A stretch of DNA of 58,481 nt from a virus. Location of the stretch: the IMG/VR virus record IMGVR_UViG_3300009034_000043, positions 1 through 58,481 of that record. One strand, 5' to 3'. Position numbers and translations under genes: made by a program. Positions 8,226 to 17,597 of the stretch are shown here, piece by piece. The notes below the pieces were generated by a model. The model searched no databases. It was given only the letters and a program-made list of their open reading frames with translations, and was not told the origin of the DNA. Positions within the stretch are counted from its first letter, which is position 1. Each line of letters begins with the position of its first letter.

Positions 8226-8567
8226 GTGATTGACCAAAACACAATTACCCTGATAGCAGTTGTACTTGGCGTAGTTCTCCGAACTGCCCTACCGTTTATC
8301 AAAAAGATAAACTCTGGTGAACAAATTACGTTCGATAGTATGTACATCAAAACAGCTCTTGCTGCTATAGTGACCTCATATAGTACCATGCTGGGGTTCG
8401 TGGCTGCTAATCCGCTGATAACTGATGTTATACTACTCGCACTAATAGCGTTCTTTGTAGGCTATGGCGAGAATGAGCTAGTCAACTTCGTGGTGTCAAT
8501 GTACGGGATGTGGCGAACAGGCCAACCTGACGAGACACCTGAACCCGAAACTGGAGGTGAAACGTAA
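8226..8567 (+). CDS. Holin-like membrane protein
   Basis: A 113-residue protein from GTG 8226, with AAGGAGGTG upstream. It has three hydrophobic segments (about 7-25, 42-62, 66-84) and an acidic, proline-rich cytosolic tail. Size and topology resemble holins but there is no lysin neighbour, so a virion membrane or lysis role is open. Confidence 0.55.
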   Translation: MIDQNTITLIAVVLGVVLRTALPFIKKINSGEQITFDSMYIKTALAAIVTSYSTMLGFVAANPLITDVILLALIAFFVGYGENELVNFVVSMYGMWRTGQPDETPEPETGGET

Positions 8568-9232
8568 TGGGAATTACAGCAGGAGATATTGACTACGAAC
8601 TCACAGGTGGTGCTGGTGAAACACAACCAGACGATTCGCTAGGTGGCGGAAAGTCTGGTACTAGTATTACTTCCGCAACCGATAACAACGTGTTCGATGA
8701 TGTCACGGGGGCAGAAGCTTCCGCCGGAGACACCGAATATCGTGCCATTGCAGTCATTAACGAAGACGCAACAGAAGATTGGACAAGTGTTGTCTTATGG
8801 ATTACCTCAGAGACAGGTTCACCGAGCACAGCAATCGACTTAGCTGGTGAAACACCTGCAGGCGACTCTATCCAGACAATCGCCGACGAATCAACCGCAC
8901 CGACCGGTGTGTCATTCACTCACCCAACAACCAAGGGTGCTGGAATCGACATGACTGGACAAGCAGAAGCTACTGGAACACTAGCAGCTGCTGGTGGTGT
9001 TGGCTCGTGGTGTGGAATCTGGTTACGACGAGTTGTATCCTCAGGTGCAACTGGATACTCTGCCGACTCTTGTACTATCCGCTGCGAGGGCGAAACTGTA
9101 GGGTGCCCACCGGGCGAACCTCCAGGACGCTACTTGGTTTGGGTTGACTACCGAATCGATATTGCGACTGGTCTCGCAACACGAATCGGAGGCGGATATG
9201 AGCCCATTGAAGTCTTTCCGGAGGCGGTCTGA
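8567..9232 (+). CDS. Virion structural protein, beta-rich
   Basis: A 221-residue protein rich in G, T, A, D and E with few lysines, like many capsid-fibre or decoration proteins. Glycine/alanine stretches around 130-145 precede SWCGIWLRR and a four-cysteine C-terminal area. It begins in TAATG overlap with the upstream gene. No family recognised; a virion surface role is inferred from composition and location. Confidence 0.55.
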   Translation: MGITAGDIDYELTGGAGETQPDDSLGGGKSGTSITSATDNNVFDDVTGAEASAGDTEYRAIAVINEDATEDWTSVVLWITSETGSPSTAIDLAGETPAGDSIQTIADESTAPTGVSFTHPTTKGAGIDMTGQAEATGTLAAAGGVGSWCGIWLRRVVSSGATGYSADSCTIRCEGETVGCPPGEPPGRYLVWVDYRIDIATGLATRIGGGYEPIEVFPEAV

Positions 9233-9233
9233 C

Positions 9234-9548
9234 ATGTCTGCAATTGGATGGAACATATTACCTGCCTGCTTCAGATGCAATTACATTAAGAGTCGCAACT
9301 TTGCGATAATCCTTAATGGCAAGACGAAGCAGGTTGAGGTAATAGTCAAATATGCTCTCAATGGGATACATCGCCACGATGGCAAGAGTTATGCACGGAA
9401 AGGCAAATGTGTCAAGTGTTACAAATGTCCTGACGAAGAATTCACCATTCGCGAGAACGCAAAAGGAAAACCTGGACCCATGGGTTGTTTCTTTGTCGAA
9501 ATTAGACCACCCAAGGACCGAAAGGTCGGAGGTGACCTTTACGTATGA
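9234..9548 (+). CDS. Small cysteine-rich protein
   Basis: ATG 9234 follows the previous stop by one base and has GGAGGCGGT upstream, so I prefer it to an upstream in-frame ATG at 9144 that would overlap 88 bases of the neighbour. The 104-residue product has CFRC near residue 12, CVKCYKC near 63 and a later single C, suggesting one zinc site. It overlaps the next start by four bases. Function unknown. Confidence 0.6.
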   Translation: MSAIGWNILPACFRCNYIKSRNFAIILNGKTKQVEVIVKYALNGIHRHDGKSYARKGKCVKCYKCPDEEFTIRENAKGKPGPMGCFFVEIRPPKDRKVGGDLYV

Positions 9549-10441
9549 AAATCGATTTCGAAAAAGAAGCAGAAGTAATCCAAAAGGGACCAGTAGCTGC
9601 ACTAGAGTACTATAAAGATATTTGCAAAGAGAAGGGCTGGAAAGTTGCGTGGCTAATCCCCAGTGCAAACTGTAGGCTTAACACGCAACTCTTCATGGCC
9701 TACTTACAAATGTCTAAACCACCACACGTACTAGTAATCAAGAATCACAAACCCGCATACGTGAACCGGAACAAGATGGTAGAAGAGGTGTTAGAGCACC
9801 TTGCTGAGAAGCACGGTATCACACATCTGTTCTGGACAGACGATGACATGTACCCATTACCACCACATACGCTAGTCAGACTATTAATGCGCGAAAAGCA
9901 AATAGTGTTCGCACCTGCGACGACAAAAGAAGTTTGTCCACGGTGGCTTGTAGCGGACTTTGATAAACCGGAAACGGAAGATGAAGTCCAAACAAGCTGG
10001 TTGGAAGTGGCCGAAGATATGGGCAAGAACCCATTCGGTTTCAAACCAGAGTACCGTGATAAACTTGTGAAGGTTGCAACAGGTACACACGCGTGTATAC
10101 TCGTAGACATAGATGTGTATCGAAAGGTGAAGTTTCCGTGGTATTATCCACACTACAACGTCACCAACCGAGAGCACTATGAATCTGACATTGTGTTCTT
10201 CCACAGAGCGAGACGACAAGCAAATGCAGATGCTTGGTGTGACTTCACAGTCCCATGTCTCCATATGGAGAAACACGTAGCGTATCCGCACTTAGGGTTA
10301 TACCTAAGAGGCTTGAAAGGCCCACAAGAATACAACTGGGCCGAGTTGAAAAAGTGGCAACAGGAAGGAGATGAAGAATGCAGTATGAAAAAGGATACTA
10401 CATCCAGTCAGAAGACTCAAACTACCAAAATTACCCCTTGA
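9545..10441 (+). CDS. GT-A fold glycosyltransferase
   Basis: A 298-residue enzyme likely transferring a sugar from a nucleotide sugar. An N-terminal Rossmann-like part leads to the metal-binding DxD site in HLFWTDDDMYP near residue 97, with YYPHYNV and acid-rich segments downstream, typical of family-2-like transferases of tailed viruses. GGAGGTGAC precedes ATG 9545. It heads a four-gene cassette with two methyltransferases and a sulfatase-like enzyme, suggesting decoration of a virion or host surface glycan. Confidence 0.75.
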   Translation: MKIDFEKEAEVIQKGPVAALEYYKDICKEKGWKVAWLIPSANCRLNTQLFMAYLQMSKPPHVLVIKNHKPAYVNRNKMVEEVLEHLAEKHGITHLFWTDDDMYPLPPHTLVRLLMREKQIVFAPATTKEVCPRWLVADFDKPETEDEVQTSWLEVAEDMGKNPFGFKPEYRDKLVKVATGTHACILVDIDVYRKVKFPWYYPHYNVTNREHYESDIVFFHRARRQANADAWCDFTVPCLHMEKHVAYPHLGLYLRGLKGPQEYNWAELKKWQQEGDEECSMKKDTTSSQKTQTTKITP

Positions 10442-10977
10442 GGAACTATGGTCCTCTAGCGAAGGGTTTGGTAGAACAGATACCTCTGACGAAAGGGATG
10501 TGGGTCCTTGATTATGGATGTGCCAACGGCAAACTAATTGAGGAGTTGATTAAACTCAATATCCCTCATGTAGTGGGCACTGACATTTCATACTATGCAA
10601 TAAACTCTGGTAGGGAGCAAGGTTTGCCATTAGAGTACCACAATGTAAACCTACTAACAGAGAGTTTCGATGTAATAATGTTCCTTGATGTACTCGAACA
10701 CGTACCCAGCGTAGATGAGATACGATGGTGGCTCCGCTTGATACCAGGCGGGGCTATGATTGTAGTGAGGATACCAGTAAGCGCAGATGAAGGCGAGGAC
10801 TTCGTGTTCGAGGCTTCAAGGAAAGACAAGACGCATGTCCAGTGCCATACCAAAGAATGGTGGTCCAACCTCTTTGGTGAATGTGGCATAATAAGTGTAA
10901 AGGAATTCAGAGGTGAAGGAATCTGGGAATCAAGTGGAGTGATGGCCCGTCTCTTGCTAAAAGGGGTGGAATGCTAA
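10378..10977 (+). CDS. Class I SAM methyltransferase
   Basis: A 199-residue protein with motif I VLDYGCANGKL near residue 41 and acidic end of beta-2 in VVGTDISYYA near 65, followed by FDVIMFLDVLEHV (motif post-I/II) near 97, the pattern of small-molecule or sugar methyltransferases of the Methyltransf_11/23 type. It starts at ATG 10378 with GGAGATG upstream and overlaps the glycosyltransferase by 64 bases. Probably modifies the same glycan. Confidence 0.85.
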   Translation: MQYEKGYYIQSEDSNYQNYPLRNYGPLAKGLVEQIPLTKGMWVLDYGCANGKLIEELIKLNIPHVVGTDISYYAINSGREQGLPLEYHNVNLLTESFDVIMFLDVLEHVPSVDEIRWWLRLIPGGAMIVVRIPVSADEGEDFVFEASRKDKTHVQCHTKEWWSNLFGECGIISVKEFRGEGIWESSGVMARLLLKGVEC

Positions 10978-11753
10978 AATTCCGCGGACCGAAAGATGGA
11001 GTTGATTTGAAATATCGAGCCCAACGGAGAGAGTTGAGTGAGTGCGACCAGTTTGCGATAACACTATTCGCAGAGCCACAACCGAACATCCATGAATTAG
11101 AATGGGACATTTTGTTGCTGCTCGACGCTTGCAGGGCAGATTATTTCAAACGACAGAATACGATACCGGGTAAAACGACACTCTATCAACAAGCAGTAAC
11201 GGAGACAGCTTCGTGGCTCCTAAATACGTTTGGTGATGGATTCTACGACTACATATACGTATCCGGAAATCCTGTCTGCAACTCAAAAATGGAGACGTTT
11301 GGTTTCGAAGGACGAAAACACATAAAGACGATAATCGATGTATGGGATTACGGATGGGATGAAGACGTTTCGACAGTGACACCAACACGATTGGTTGACG
11401 AAGCATTGGATTACATAAATGGGGATAAACGAGTGGTTGTACACTTCATGCAACCACATACGCCTTTCCTACACTACCGTGAACCCATCTATGCTTGGAA
11501 ACCAGATGCGGCAGCATGCCATCGACCCGAGACAGAAATATTACTGCCTCCGAGTCAAATGCGCGAATTGTACGCAAAGAACTTGGATGCAGTGTTGGAG
11601 GAAATTGAGCGGCTAATCAAGAGTACAGAACGAAAAGTTGTGATTACCACAGACCATGGAGAGTTGCTCGGAGAATGTGGGATATACTTCCATCCACCAC
11701 AGATGGATTGTCCCATACTCACGACAATCTTCTGGCATGAGGTGAAAAAATGA
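10971..11753 (+). CDS. Sulfatase/phosphatase-superfamily enzyme
   Basis: A 260-residue alkaline-phosphatase-superfamily protein. The N-terminal metal site is WDILLLLDACRADYF near 47, and the C-terminal metal site is VVITTDHGELLGECGIYFHP near 223, both expected of PF00884-type enzymes. The position corresponding to the sulfatase CxPSR nucleophile reads TETASW, suggesting a threonine nucleophile as in phosphoethanolamine-type transferases rather than a formylglycine sulfatase. Shorter than most family members. Likely alters a surface glycan with its neighbours. Confidence 0.7.
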   Translation: MLKFRGPKDGVDLKYRAQRRELSECDQFAITLFAEPQPNIHELEWDILLLLDACRADYFKRQNTIPGKTTLYQQAVTETASWLLNTFGDGFYDYIYVSGNPVCNSKMETFGFEGRKHIKTIIDVWDYGWDEDVSTVTPTRLVDEALDYINGDKRVVVHFMQPHTPFLHYREPIYAWKPDAAACHRPETEILLPPSQMRELYAKNLDAVLEEIERLIKSTERKVVITTDHGELLGECGIYFHPPQMDCPILTTIFWHEVKK

Positions 11754-12361
11754 GTTACAGAGGTGCACCCTACGACGATACGTATTACTATAACAGCGAT
11801 AGCGTTGGATATAGTAACTATGAGAAAAGTATCCCAAGGGGTGTAGAACAAATCCTCAATGACTTTGAGGTACAATGTGGACCTGTTAGTGGACTCACCG
11901 TTGCCGATATTGGGTGCGCCTTTGGATTCTACACAAACGAATTAGTCAACCGTGGAGCGGATGCAACAGGGTATGACATTTCCTCTTATGCAATAAGTAA
12001 AGCGCAAACATTGTTCCCGTCAATAGCGTCGCGCTTCGTAGAACTCGATTGTACGAGTATGACGGGAGTGTCGAACAACACCTTTGACAGAATACTCTGC
12101 TTGGGTGTAATGATTTGCATGCCGGATAATAGTACTATAGTAACCTTGTTCAATGAACTAGCTAGAGTGATGAAACCTGGCGGTGCCATGTACTTCGGAG
12201 AGTTCCACATTGAACCAACTCAATACCCCGGTGTACTAATGGTTAAAACAATGGCTGAATGGGAAGCATTGGCTACTCCCGCGTTACCTGGCAAGACAAT
12301 CACCGTGAGTGATATCTCTCATCTACCCCTAGGATGGGATGTACGGATAGTGGTGACGTAA
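11750..12361 (+). CDS. Class I SAM methyltransferase (second)
   Basis: A 203-residue protein with motif I VADIGCAFGFYTNEL near residue 49 and ATGYDISSYA near 72, then FDRILCLGVMICM near 107 and GGAMYFGEFH near 145. It resembles the methyltransferase at 10378 and may be its distant paralogue. It overlaps the sulfatase-like gene by four bases (ATGA), continuing the glycan cassette, and is followed immediately by the fibre gene. Confidence 0.82.
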   Translation: MSYRGAPYDDTYYYNSDSVGYSNYEKSIPRGVEQILNDFEVQCGPVSGLTVADIGCAFGFYTNELVNRGADATGYDISSYAISKAQTLFPSIASRFVELDCTSMTGVSNNTFDRILCLGVMICMPDNSTIVTLFNELARVMKPGGAMYFGEFHIEPTQYPGVLMVKTMAEWEALATPALPGKTITVSDISHLPLGWDVRIVVT

Positions 12362-15265
12362 ATGGTAGACCAAGTACAAACTGGAATGACCCTAAACGAT
12401 ATAGTGGGCAATACAAGAGTCACGTTTCGCAACCCAAGAGGAACGAAAAACTACTATGTGTTTGGTAATTACTCAAATGGTTATAAGTACATCTACTATT
12501 GGTACAGTTCTGACGGCGATACTTGGAGTAGTAACCAGCAAGCTATGGGCACGTTCAACTCATATGATTACAATTCCATTGACGTAAGAATAATGGAGGA
12601 TAGTGGCAACTCACAACTTGTCGTTTGGATTATTGCCGAAACTAACAACGATATTAAGTATCGGCGTGGAACAATTGCAGATGCTAGTCAAACGATTACT
12701 TGGGATACTCTAGAAGTAGACGCGGTAGCCAACCTCGAAAACCAGATAACCAAGAATCACAGTTGTGCACTTACACGCACTGACAATGGACGATTAGTCA
12801 TAGCCTTTACTGAGGATGACAAACTTTCTGGTAAGTGTTATCGGTTTACTAAGATTATCGGGGCAGATGGCGATAGTGGAACACTTACATGGAGTAACAC
12901 AACTGTAATTTATAACTCCCTAACCGACTCGGATGGTGGGGGCACCAACAATGACGACAAAGACGATGTATATCCAGGTGCCGAGTGTTTCAGTTCGTCA
13001 TACCCAAACCGCGTATTGGTTTATTGTCGAGTACCCGACGCAGATGATGTCTACGATTATTCAGTGGACGTTTCAACGTGGGATTGGAACGGCTCGTCGA
13101 TGAGTAACCAAGCCAACGATTTTCATGATGGCACAAATTCTAGTTCCAACAACGCTGCAAACCTCAGCGGACTCGTTGACGAAGCAGATAAGGTGCACGT
13201 TGTTTGGGTCGAACAAGCCAGTGGCACCGAGCTTGCCCTGAGACACGAGGCGTATCCGACAGCTGGTGGACTAGGGACAGAGACTACCTATACGGTTTAT
13301 GGCCCTGCTTCAACGACCATAGGTGAGTGTACCTTAACTCTCGATGTCAAGACAGGAGCTGACGACCTTTACTGTTTTTATCACCGTGGCTCTGGCAACT
13401 ACATCTATTGGAAGAGTACACCATTAGACACGATTAGCTGGAGCGGTGAGGATTCTGTTGCCAGTGGTGGTGCCAACCCAACTAGTGTTAGTTCGTGGAA
13501 TCGTGATGTGGAAGGTTCACTACACCTTGCTTGGGAAGAGTCTGGGAACATTTACTATCATGAACATGGACTCGTACAACTCCTCTATAAAGACCTGGCA
13601 ATGCCCTATGATGTACGAGCGTATTTGAATAAAGACCTTGCAGTACAGTACGATGTGTTTGCACTCGTATATGACGACCTCGCAATCCAGTACGATATCT
13701 TCAACCTGGTCAACAAAGACTTAGCGGTACAGTATGACATATTTAATCTTCTGAGTAAGGACTTACAAATCCTCTATGACATCATAGCAGTCTCGCTTGT
13801 GAATAAAGACTTAGCAATTCAATATGATATTCTAAACTTGCTCTACAAAGACTTGGCAATGCCTTACGATATCTTCAATCTTCTGAATAAAGACCTACAG
13901 ATGTTGTACGACATATTCAATCTTGTGAATAAAGACTTAGCGATGCCATACGACTTGTTTGCGTTTGTGTATAAGGATTTAGCTATGCCTTACGATGTCT
14001 TTAACGTTATTGGCAAAGATATGGCAATGCCATGGGATGTATATGAGCTCTTAGCAAAAGACTTGGCTGTACAGTACGACCTGATAGCGTTCCTATACAA
14101 GGACCTCGAGATGTTATGGGACATAGGAGGGCTTATTGGTAAGAACTTGGAAATGCTTTATGACATATTCAACTTGCTATATAAGGACTTGGCGATGCCC
14201 TACGATATATTCAACCTTGTAAATAAGGATTTAGCCATGCCCTATGATATCTTTAGCTTACTAAATAAAGACTTGGCAATTCAATATGATTTAATAGCGT
14301 TCCTGTACAAAGACTTAGAAATGCCTTATGACATCTTTAATCTTTTGAGCAAGGACTTAGCAGTGCAATACGATATATTCAATCTGCTGAACAAAGATTT
14401 AGCAATCCAGTATGATGTTATAGCGTTCCTGTATAAGGACCTACAAATGCTCTGGGATATATCCTCAGGGTTTGTCAGTAAAGACCTTGCTATACAATAT
14501 GACGTTATAGCATTCCTTGGCAAGAACTTACAAGTAGTCTGGGATATCTTTAACACAGTAAGTAAAGACCTGGCTATGCCATGGGATATATTCGTACACA
14601 TTAACAAAGATTTAGCAATCCAATATGACCTGTACGAGCTACTCCAGAAAGACTTGGAGATGCTATGGGACATTGGGGGACTGGTAAGTAAGGACTTGGA
14701 GTTCCTCTGGGACGTCTTCAACCTAGTCAATAAAGACTTACAGATGCCTTACGATATCTTTAATTTACTGAACAAAGACCTTCAAATGCCTTGGGACGTA
14801 TTCGCACATGTGAGCAAAGACTTAGCCATGCCCTACGATATGTATAGCTATCTGTACAAGGATTTGGCTCTCCAGTACGATATATTCAATCTTATAAGCA
14901 AGGACCTTGCTATGCCGTATGACATTTATGTCCTCCTTGGAAAGAGTCTTGCAATACAATACGACATGCGTGCCTACATTGGAAAGGACTTACAAGCTCT
15001 GTGGGACCTTTATAATGTTGTAGGTAAGGATGTACAGATGCTGTGGGATATCATACTTGGTATAGGGAAAGACCTTGCACTACAGTGGGATATGAGAGCA
15101 TATGTGAGTAAGGACTTGCAATTACCCTATGACGTAATAGCGTTTATCAACAAAGACATGCAACTCGTCTGGACGGTTGCAGGAATACGGATTCCAGCGA
15201 GAGGTTTAATGCATGTTCGCCGACCAGGACGGTTCAAGGTTAGAAATGCGGGGGTGATGAGCTAA
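12362..15265 (+). CDS. Giant fibre protein with 14-residue repeats
   Basis: A 967-residue adhesin or fibre. Residues 1 to about 405 look like a beta-propeller (repeated blades with S-x-D-x-G-x-T/W-type turns, as in DGDTWSS). From residue 410 there are about 38 tandem units of 14 residues, consensus K-D-L-A-M-P-Y-D-I-F-N-L-V-N, with two units of 15-16. The last 30 residues are basic (IPARGLMHVRRPGRFKVR). The repeats likely form an extended beta-solenoid or trimeric shaft. It follows the glycan cassette and precedes a second repeat fibre. Confidence 0.75.
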   Translation: MVDQVQTGMTLNDIVGNTRVTFRNPRGTKNYYVFGNYSNGYKYIYYWYSSDGDTWSSNQQAMGTFNSYDYNSIDVRIMEDSGNSQLVVWIIAETNNDIKYRRGTIADASQTITWDTLEVDAVANLENQITKNHSCALTRTDNGRLVIAFTEDDKLSGKCYRFTKIIGADGDSGTLTWSNTTVIYNSLTDSDGGGTNNDDKDDVYPGAECFSSSYPNRVLVYCRVPDADDVYDYSVDVSTWDWNGSSMSNQANDFHDGTNSSSNNAANLSGLVDEADKVHVVWVEQASGTELALRHEAYPTAGGLGTETTYTVYGPASTTIGECTLTLDVKTGADDLYCFYHRGSGNYIYWKSTPLDTISWSGEDSVASGGANPTSVSSWNRDVEGSLHLAWEESGNIYYHEHGLVQLLYKDLAMPYDVRAYLNKDLAVQYDVFALVYDDLAIQYDIFNLVNKDLAVQYDIFNLLSKDLQILYDIIAVSLVNKDLAIQYDILNLLYKDLAMPYDIFNLLNKDLQMLYDIFNLVNKDLAMPYDLFAFVYKDLAMPYDVFNVIGKDMAMPWDVYELLAKDLAVQYDLIAFLYKDLEMLWDIGGLIGKNLEMLYDIFNLLYKDLAMPYDIFNLVNKDLAMPYDIFSLLNKDLAIQYDLIAFLYKDLEMPYDIFNLLSKDLAVQYDIFNLLNKDLAIQYDVIAFLYKDLQMLWDISSGFVSKDLAIQYDVIAFLGKNLQVVWDIFNTVSKDLAMPWDIFVHINKDLAIQYDLYELLQKDLEMLWDIGGLVSKDLEFLWDVFNLVNKDLQMPYDIFNLLNKDLQMPWDVFAHVSKDLAMPYDMYSYLYKDLALQYDIFNLISKDLAMPYDIYVLLGKSLAIQYDMRAYIGKDLQALWDLYNVVGKDVQMLWDIILGIGKDLALQWDMRAYVSKDLQLPYDVIAFINKDMQLVWTVAGIRIPARGLMHVRRPGRFKVRNAGVMS
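13589..15172 (+). repeat. 42-bp coding repeats, about 38 units
   Basis: In-frame 42-bp units encode the 14-residue repeat of the first fibre. The amino acid pattern is tightly kept while synonymous positions vary freely (for example KDL written as aaagacctg, aaggactta, aaagatttg), so the array is old and under protein-level selection rather than newly expanded. Confidence 0.9.
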
Positions 15266-16893
15266 TGGCGTTTCCAACGATAGCCGATACGAACACATCG
15301 ACTGATACAGCAGGGACCACTCATACGGTAAGTCTGCCCCCGAACATTTCGTCAGGTGATTTACTCCTCATCTTCTTTACCACGCAGGGAGATAACACTG
15401 TTACAAACTGGAACGGATTCACCGAGCTCGGCTCAGAGTCAGCAAGCGTCAAAGCATTCTTCGCGATTGCCTACAAGAACGCCAGTGGAAGCGAAGGAAG
15501 CACTATTGATATTACTACGAGTCAGAGCGAACCGAGTGCACACATTACTTATCGTATTACGGGATGGGATTCAACCCAAGCACCCGAACTCTCGACAGTA
15601 GCCGAAGCTAAGAGTTCAACTCCCAACCCAACAACTTGTACGCCGACTGGTGGAGCTAAAGACTACCTTTGGATTCACGCTGATGGCTGGGATGGTACCG
15701 ACACAGTTAGTGCTTGGAACGCTGACTTCACCCTATCCCGATTGAGCTCGATTGGAAGTGGTTCTGGTGGTGCAGTTTCTGGTCGGAATGAAAACGTGGC
15801 TTCGAAGGACCCCGGAAGTATAACTATTAGTGGCTCTACTGACTGGATTGCATGGACTGTTGCAGTACACCCTGTAAGTGCTCAATTAGTCAGTAAAGAC
15901 CTTGCTATGCCTTACGATGTATACGCTTACCTTAACAAGGACTTAGCAATGCCCTTTGACATATTCAACCTCTTACCCAAAGACCTGGCCATCCAGTATG
16001 ACATCTTCAACTTAGTCAGTGATGACCTAGCAATACAGTATGATATATTGAGTCTTGTCAACAAAGATTTGGCTGTACAATACGACGTCATAGCATTCGT
16101 GTATAAAGACCTTGCGATGCCTTGGGATATCTTCAACCTTGTGTACAAGGACTTACAAGCACTCTGGGATATCTTCAGTCTGGTCAGCAAAGATTTAGCA
16201 ATGCCGTATGATGTGTTTGCACTCCTCTACAAAGAATTAGAGATGTTATACGATATAGCAGGTCCGGTTGGTAAAGACCTACAGATGCTCTGGGATATCG
16301 GGGGGCTAGTTGGTAAGAGCTTAGAGATGCTCTACGACGTACTTAACTTGGTATACAAGGACTTGGCTGTACAATATGACATCTTCAACCTTCTAGGTAA
16401 AGACTTGGCTATGCCATACGATATCTACAATCTCCTGAACAAGGATTTACAAATGCTCTGGGATATTGCGTATTTCATTGGCAAGGACCTACAAATGCCC
16501 TATGATGTCTTTAACCTTGTAAGCAAGGACTTACAACTTCCATATGACATTTACAACTTGGTCAATAAAGACCTTCAACTCCCATACGATATATTTAATC
16601 TTATCAATAAGGACTTGCAAATGAACTACGACATCTTTGTACTCTTAAGTAAAGACTTACAGATGTTGTATGATATAACCGGACTCCTGGGCAAAGACTT
16701 ACAAATAGTCTGGGCTATCACAGGAGCAGGAGCTGTCTTTAAAGACCTACAAATGATTTGGGAGGTCTTTGAAACTCCAATACATTGGAGAGGTGTGTTT
16801 AGTGTACGCAAACCAAATGTATTTGATATTAGAGAACCACAAAACAAATTCGGAGTACGAAAACATGAGAAAATGGAGGTGCATCCTCAATGA
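15265..16893 (+). CDS. Second repeat fibre protein
   Basis: A 542-residue protein with a different N-terminal domain (about 1-205, a beta-sandwich rich in T, S, G with YRITGWDSTQAPE and DWIAWTVAVHPV, as in lectin-like virion domains) and about 21 of the same 14-residue units from residue 211. The C-terminal 30 residues (WRGVFSVRKPNVFDIR) echo the end of the preceding fibre, suggesting a shared assembly or attachment end. Its ATG overlaps the previous stop (TAATG). Probably a second host-recognition head on the same shaft. Confidence 0.72.
   Translation: MAFPTIADTNTSTDTAGTTHTVSLPPNISSGDLLLIFFTTQGDNTVTNWNGFTELGSESASVKAFFAIAYKNASGSEGSTIDITTSQSEPSAHITYRITGWDSTQAPELSTVAEAKSSTPNPTTCTPTGGAKDYLWIHADGWDGTDTVSAWNADFTLSRLSSIGSGSGGAVSGRNENVASKDPGSITISGSTDWIAWTVAVHPVSAQLVSKDLAMPYDVYAYLNKDLAMPFDIFNLLPKDLAIQYDIFNLVSDDLAIQYDILSLVNKDLAVQYDVIAFVYKDLAMPWDIFNLVYKDLQALWDIFSLVSKDLAMPYDVFALLYKELEMLYDIAGPVGKDLQMLWDIGGLVGKSLEMLYDVLNLVYKDLAVQYDIFNLLGKDLAMPYDIYNLLNKDLQMLWDIAYFIGKDLQMPYDVFNLVSKDLQLPYDIYNLVNKDLQLPYDIFNLINKDLQMNYDIFVLLSKDLQMLYDITGLLGKDLQIVWAITGAGAVFKDLQMIWEVFETPIHWRGVFSVRKPNVFDIREPQNKFGVRKHEKMEVHPQ
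15895..16761 (+). repeat. 42-bp coding repeats, about 21 units
   Basis: The same repeat family as at 13589-15172, with consensus KDLQMPYDIFNLVN-like units. Glutamine after KDL is commoner toward the C-terminus in both proteins. Confidence 0.9.
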
Positions 16894-17597
16894 GTATTGA
16901 AAGTGTAGAACTCGGCACAACTGCCATATTAACATATGAGTTCATTGATAAAGATGGGAACAAATACGACCCCACATCAGTTGAGGTTGATATTTGGGAT
17001 AGTGGTGGAACGCAACGAATGGATGGAGGTTCACCAACACAAGAAGCCACCGGTGAATACTCTATCGAGTTCACTATCACTGACACTTGGCCAACAGGTG
17101 CCTATCTTGCTCGATGGGAATTCGTAGTCAGTGGTGCTACGTACAAAGAAGACCATGTCTTCTGGGTTAAGGATACAAAGTATTTCGACTCAACGCAAAC
17201 AGAAGTGACAATCGAAATGGTCCGAGCAGTGTTGAATGATATCTCTGCTGAGATGGTTAGCGATGCTGCAATCGGAATGTATATTCGAACGGAGACAAGC
17301 TTTGTTCTTCAACACGCTGGTGAGACTGTAACTGACCAGATAAAGGATGAAGCGATACTATGGCGTACAGCATACATGACTATCATGGGTTATGCAGTAT
17401 CATACGAACGTGCAAGTGGTCGGTCATTACCTATTGCACTACAAATGCAACTAAGTGAAATCAAACAGCGAGCCGAAGCTGCAATGCAACTAGTCTCAAG
17501 AGAGGACTATGTACTACCACCCGTCATCGCGATAACCAAATCACATAAGGATTTGGGTTCAACTACTCGCGACTATACATATACGGAGGATACCTAA
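16890..17597 (+). CDS. Head-tail connector with Ig-like N-terminus
   Basis: A 235-residue protein of two parts: an N-terminal beta-sandwich (about 1-95, with a typical TGEYSIEFTITDTWPTGAYLARWEF pattern of virion Ig-like domains; positions 44-70) and a helical C-terminal part (about 105-220) resembling head-tail adaptor proteins of the gp6/gp15 type. It starts the neck gene series, which is displaced from the capsid gene by the accessory block. Overlaps the fibre stop by four bases. Confidence 0.6.
   Translation: MSIESVELGTTAILTYEFIDKDGNKYDPTSVEVDIWDSGGTQRMDGGSPTQEATGEYSIEFTITDTWPTGAYLARWEFVVSGATYKEDHVFWVKDTKYFDSTQTEVTIEMVRAVLNDISAEMVSDAAIGMYIRTETSFVLQHAGETVTDQIKDEAILWRTAYMTIMGYAVSYERASGRSLPIALQMQLSEIKQRAEAAMQLVSREDYVLPPVIAITKSHKDLGSTTRDYTYTEDT

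Noticed and set aside
10971-11753. The radical SAM enzyme as a sulfatase-maturing enzyme acting on this protein
   Set aside because: The sulfatase-like protein lacks a C/S-x-P/A-x-R site at the nucleophile position; the cysteine in its DACRAD segment is in the metal site, not the nucleophile site.
13589-16761. Possible CRISPR array from regular repeats
   Set aside because: The 42-bp units are in-frame coding repeats with no spacers.
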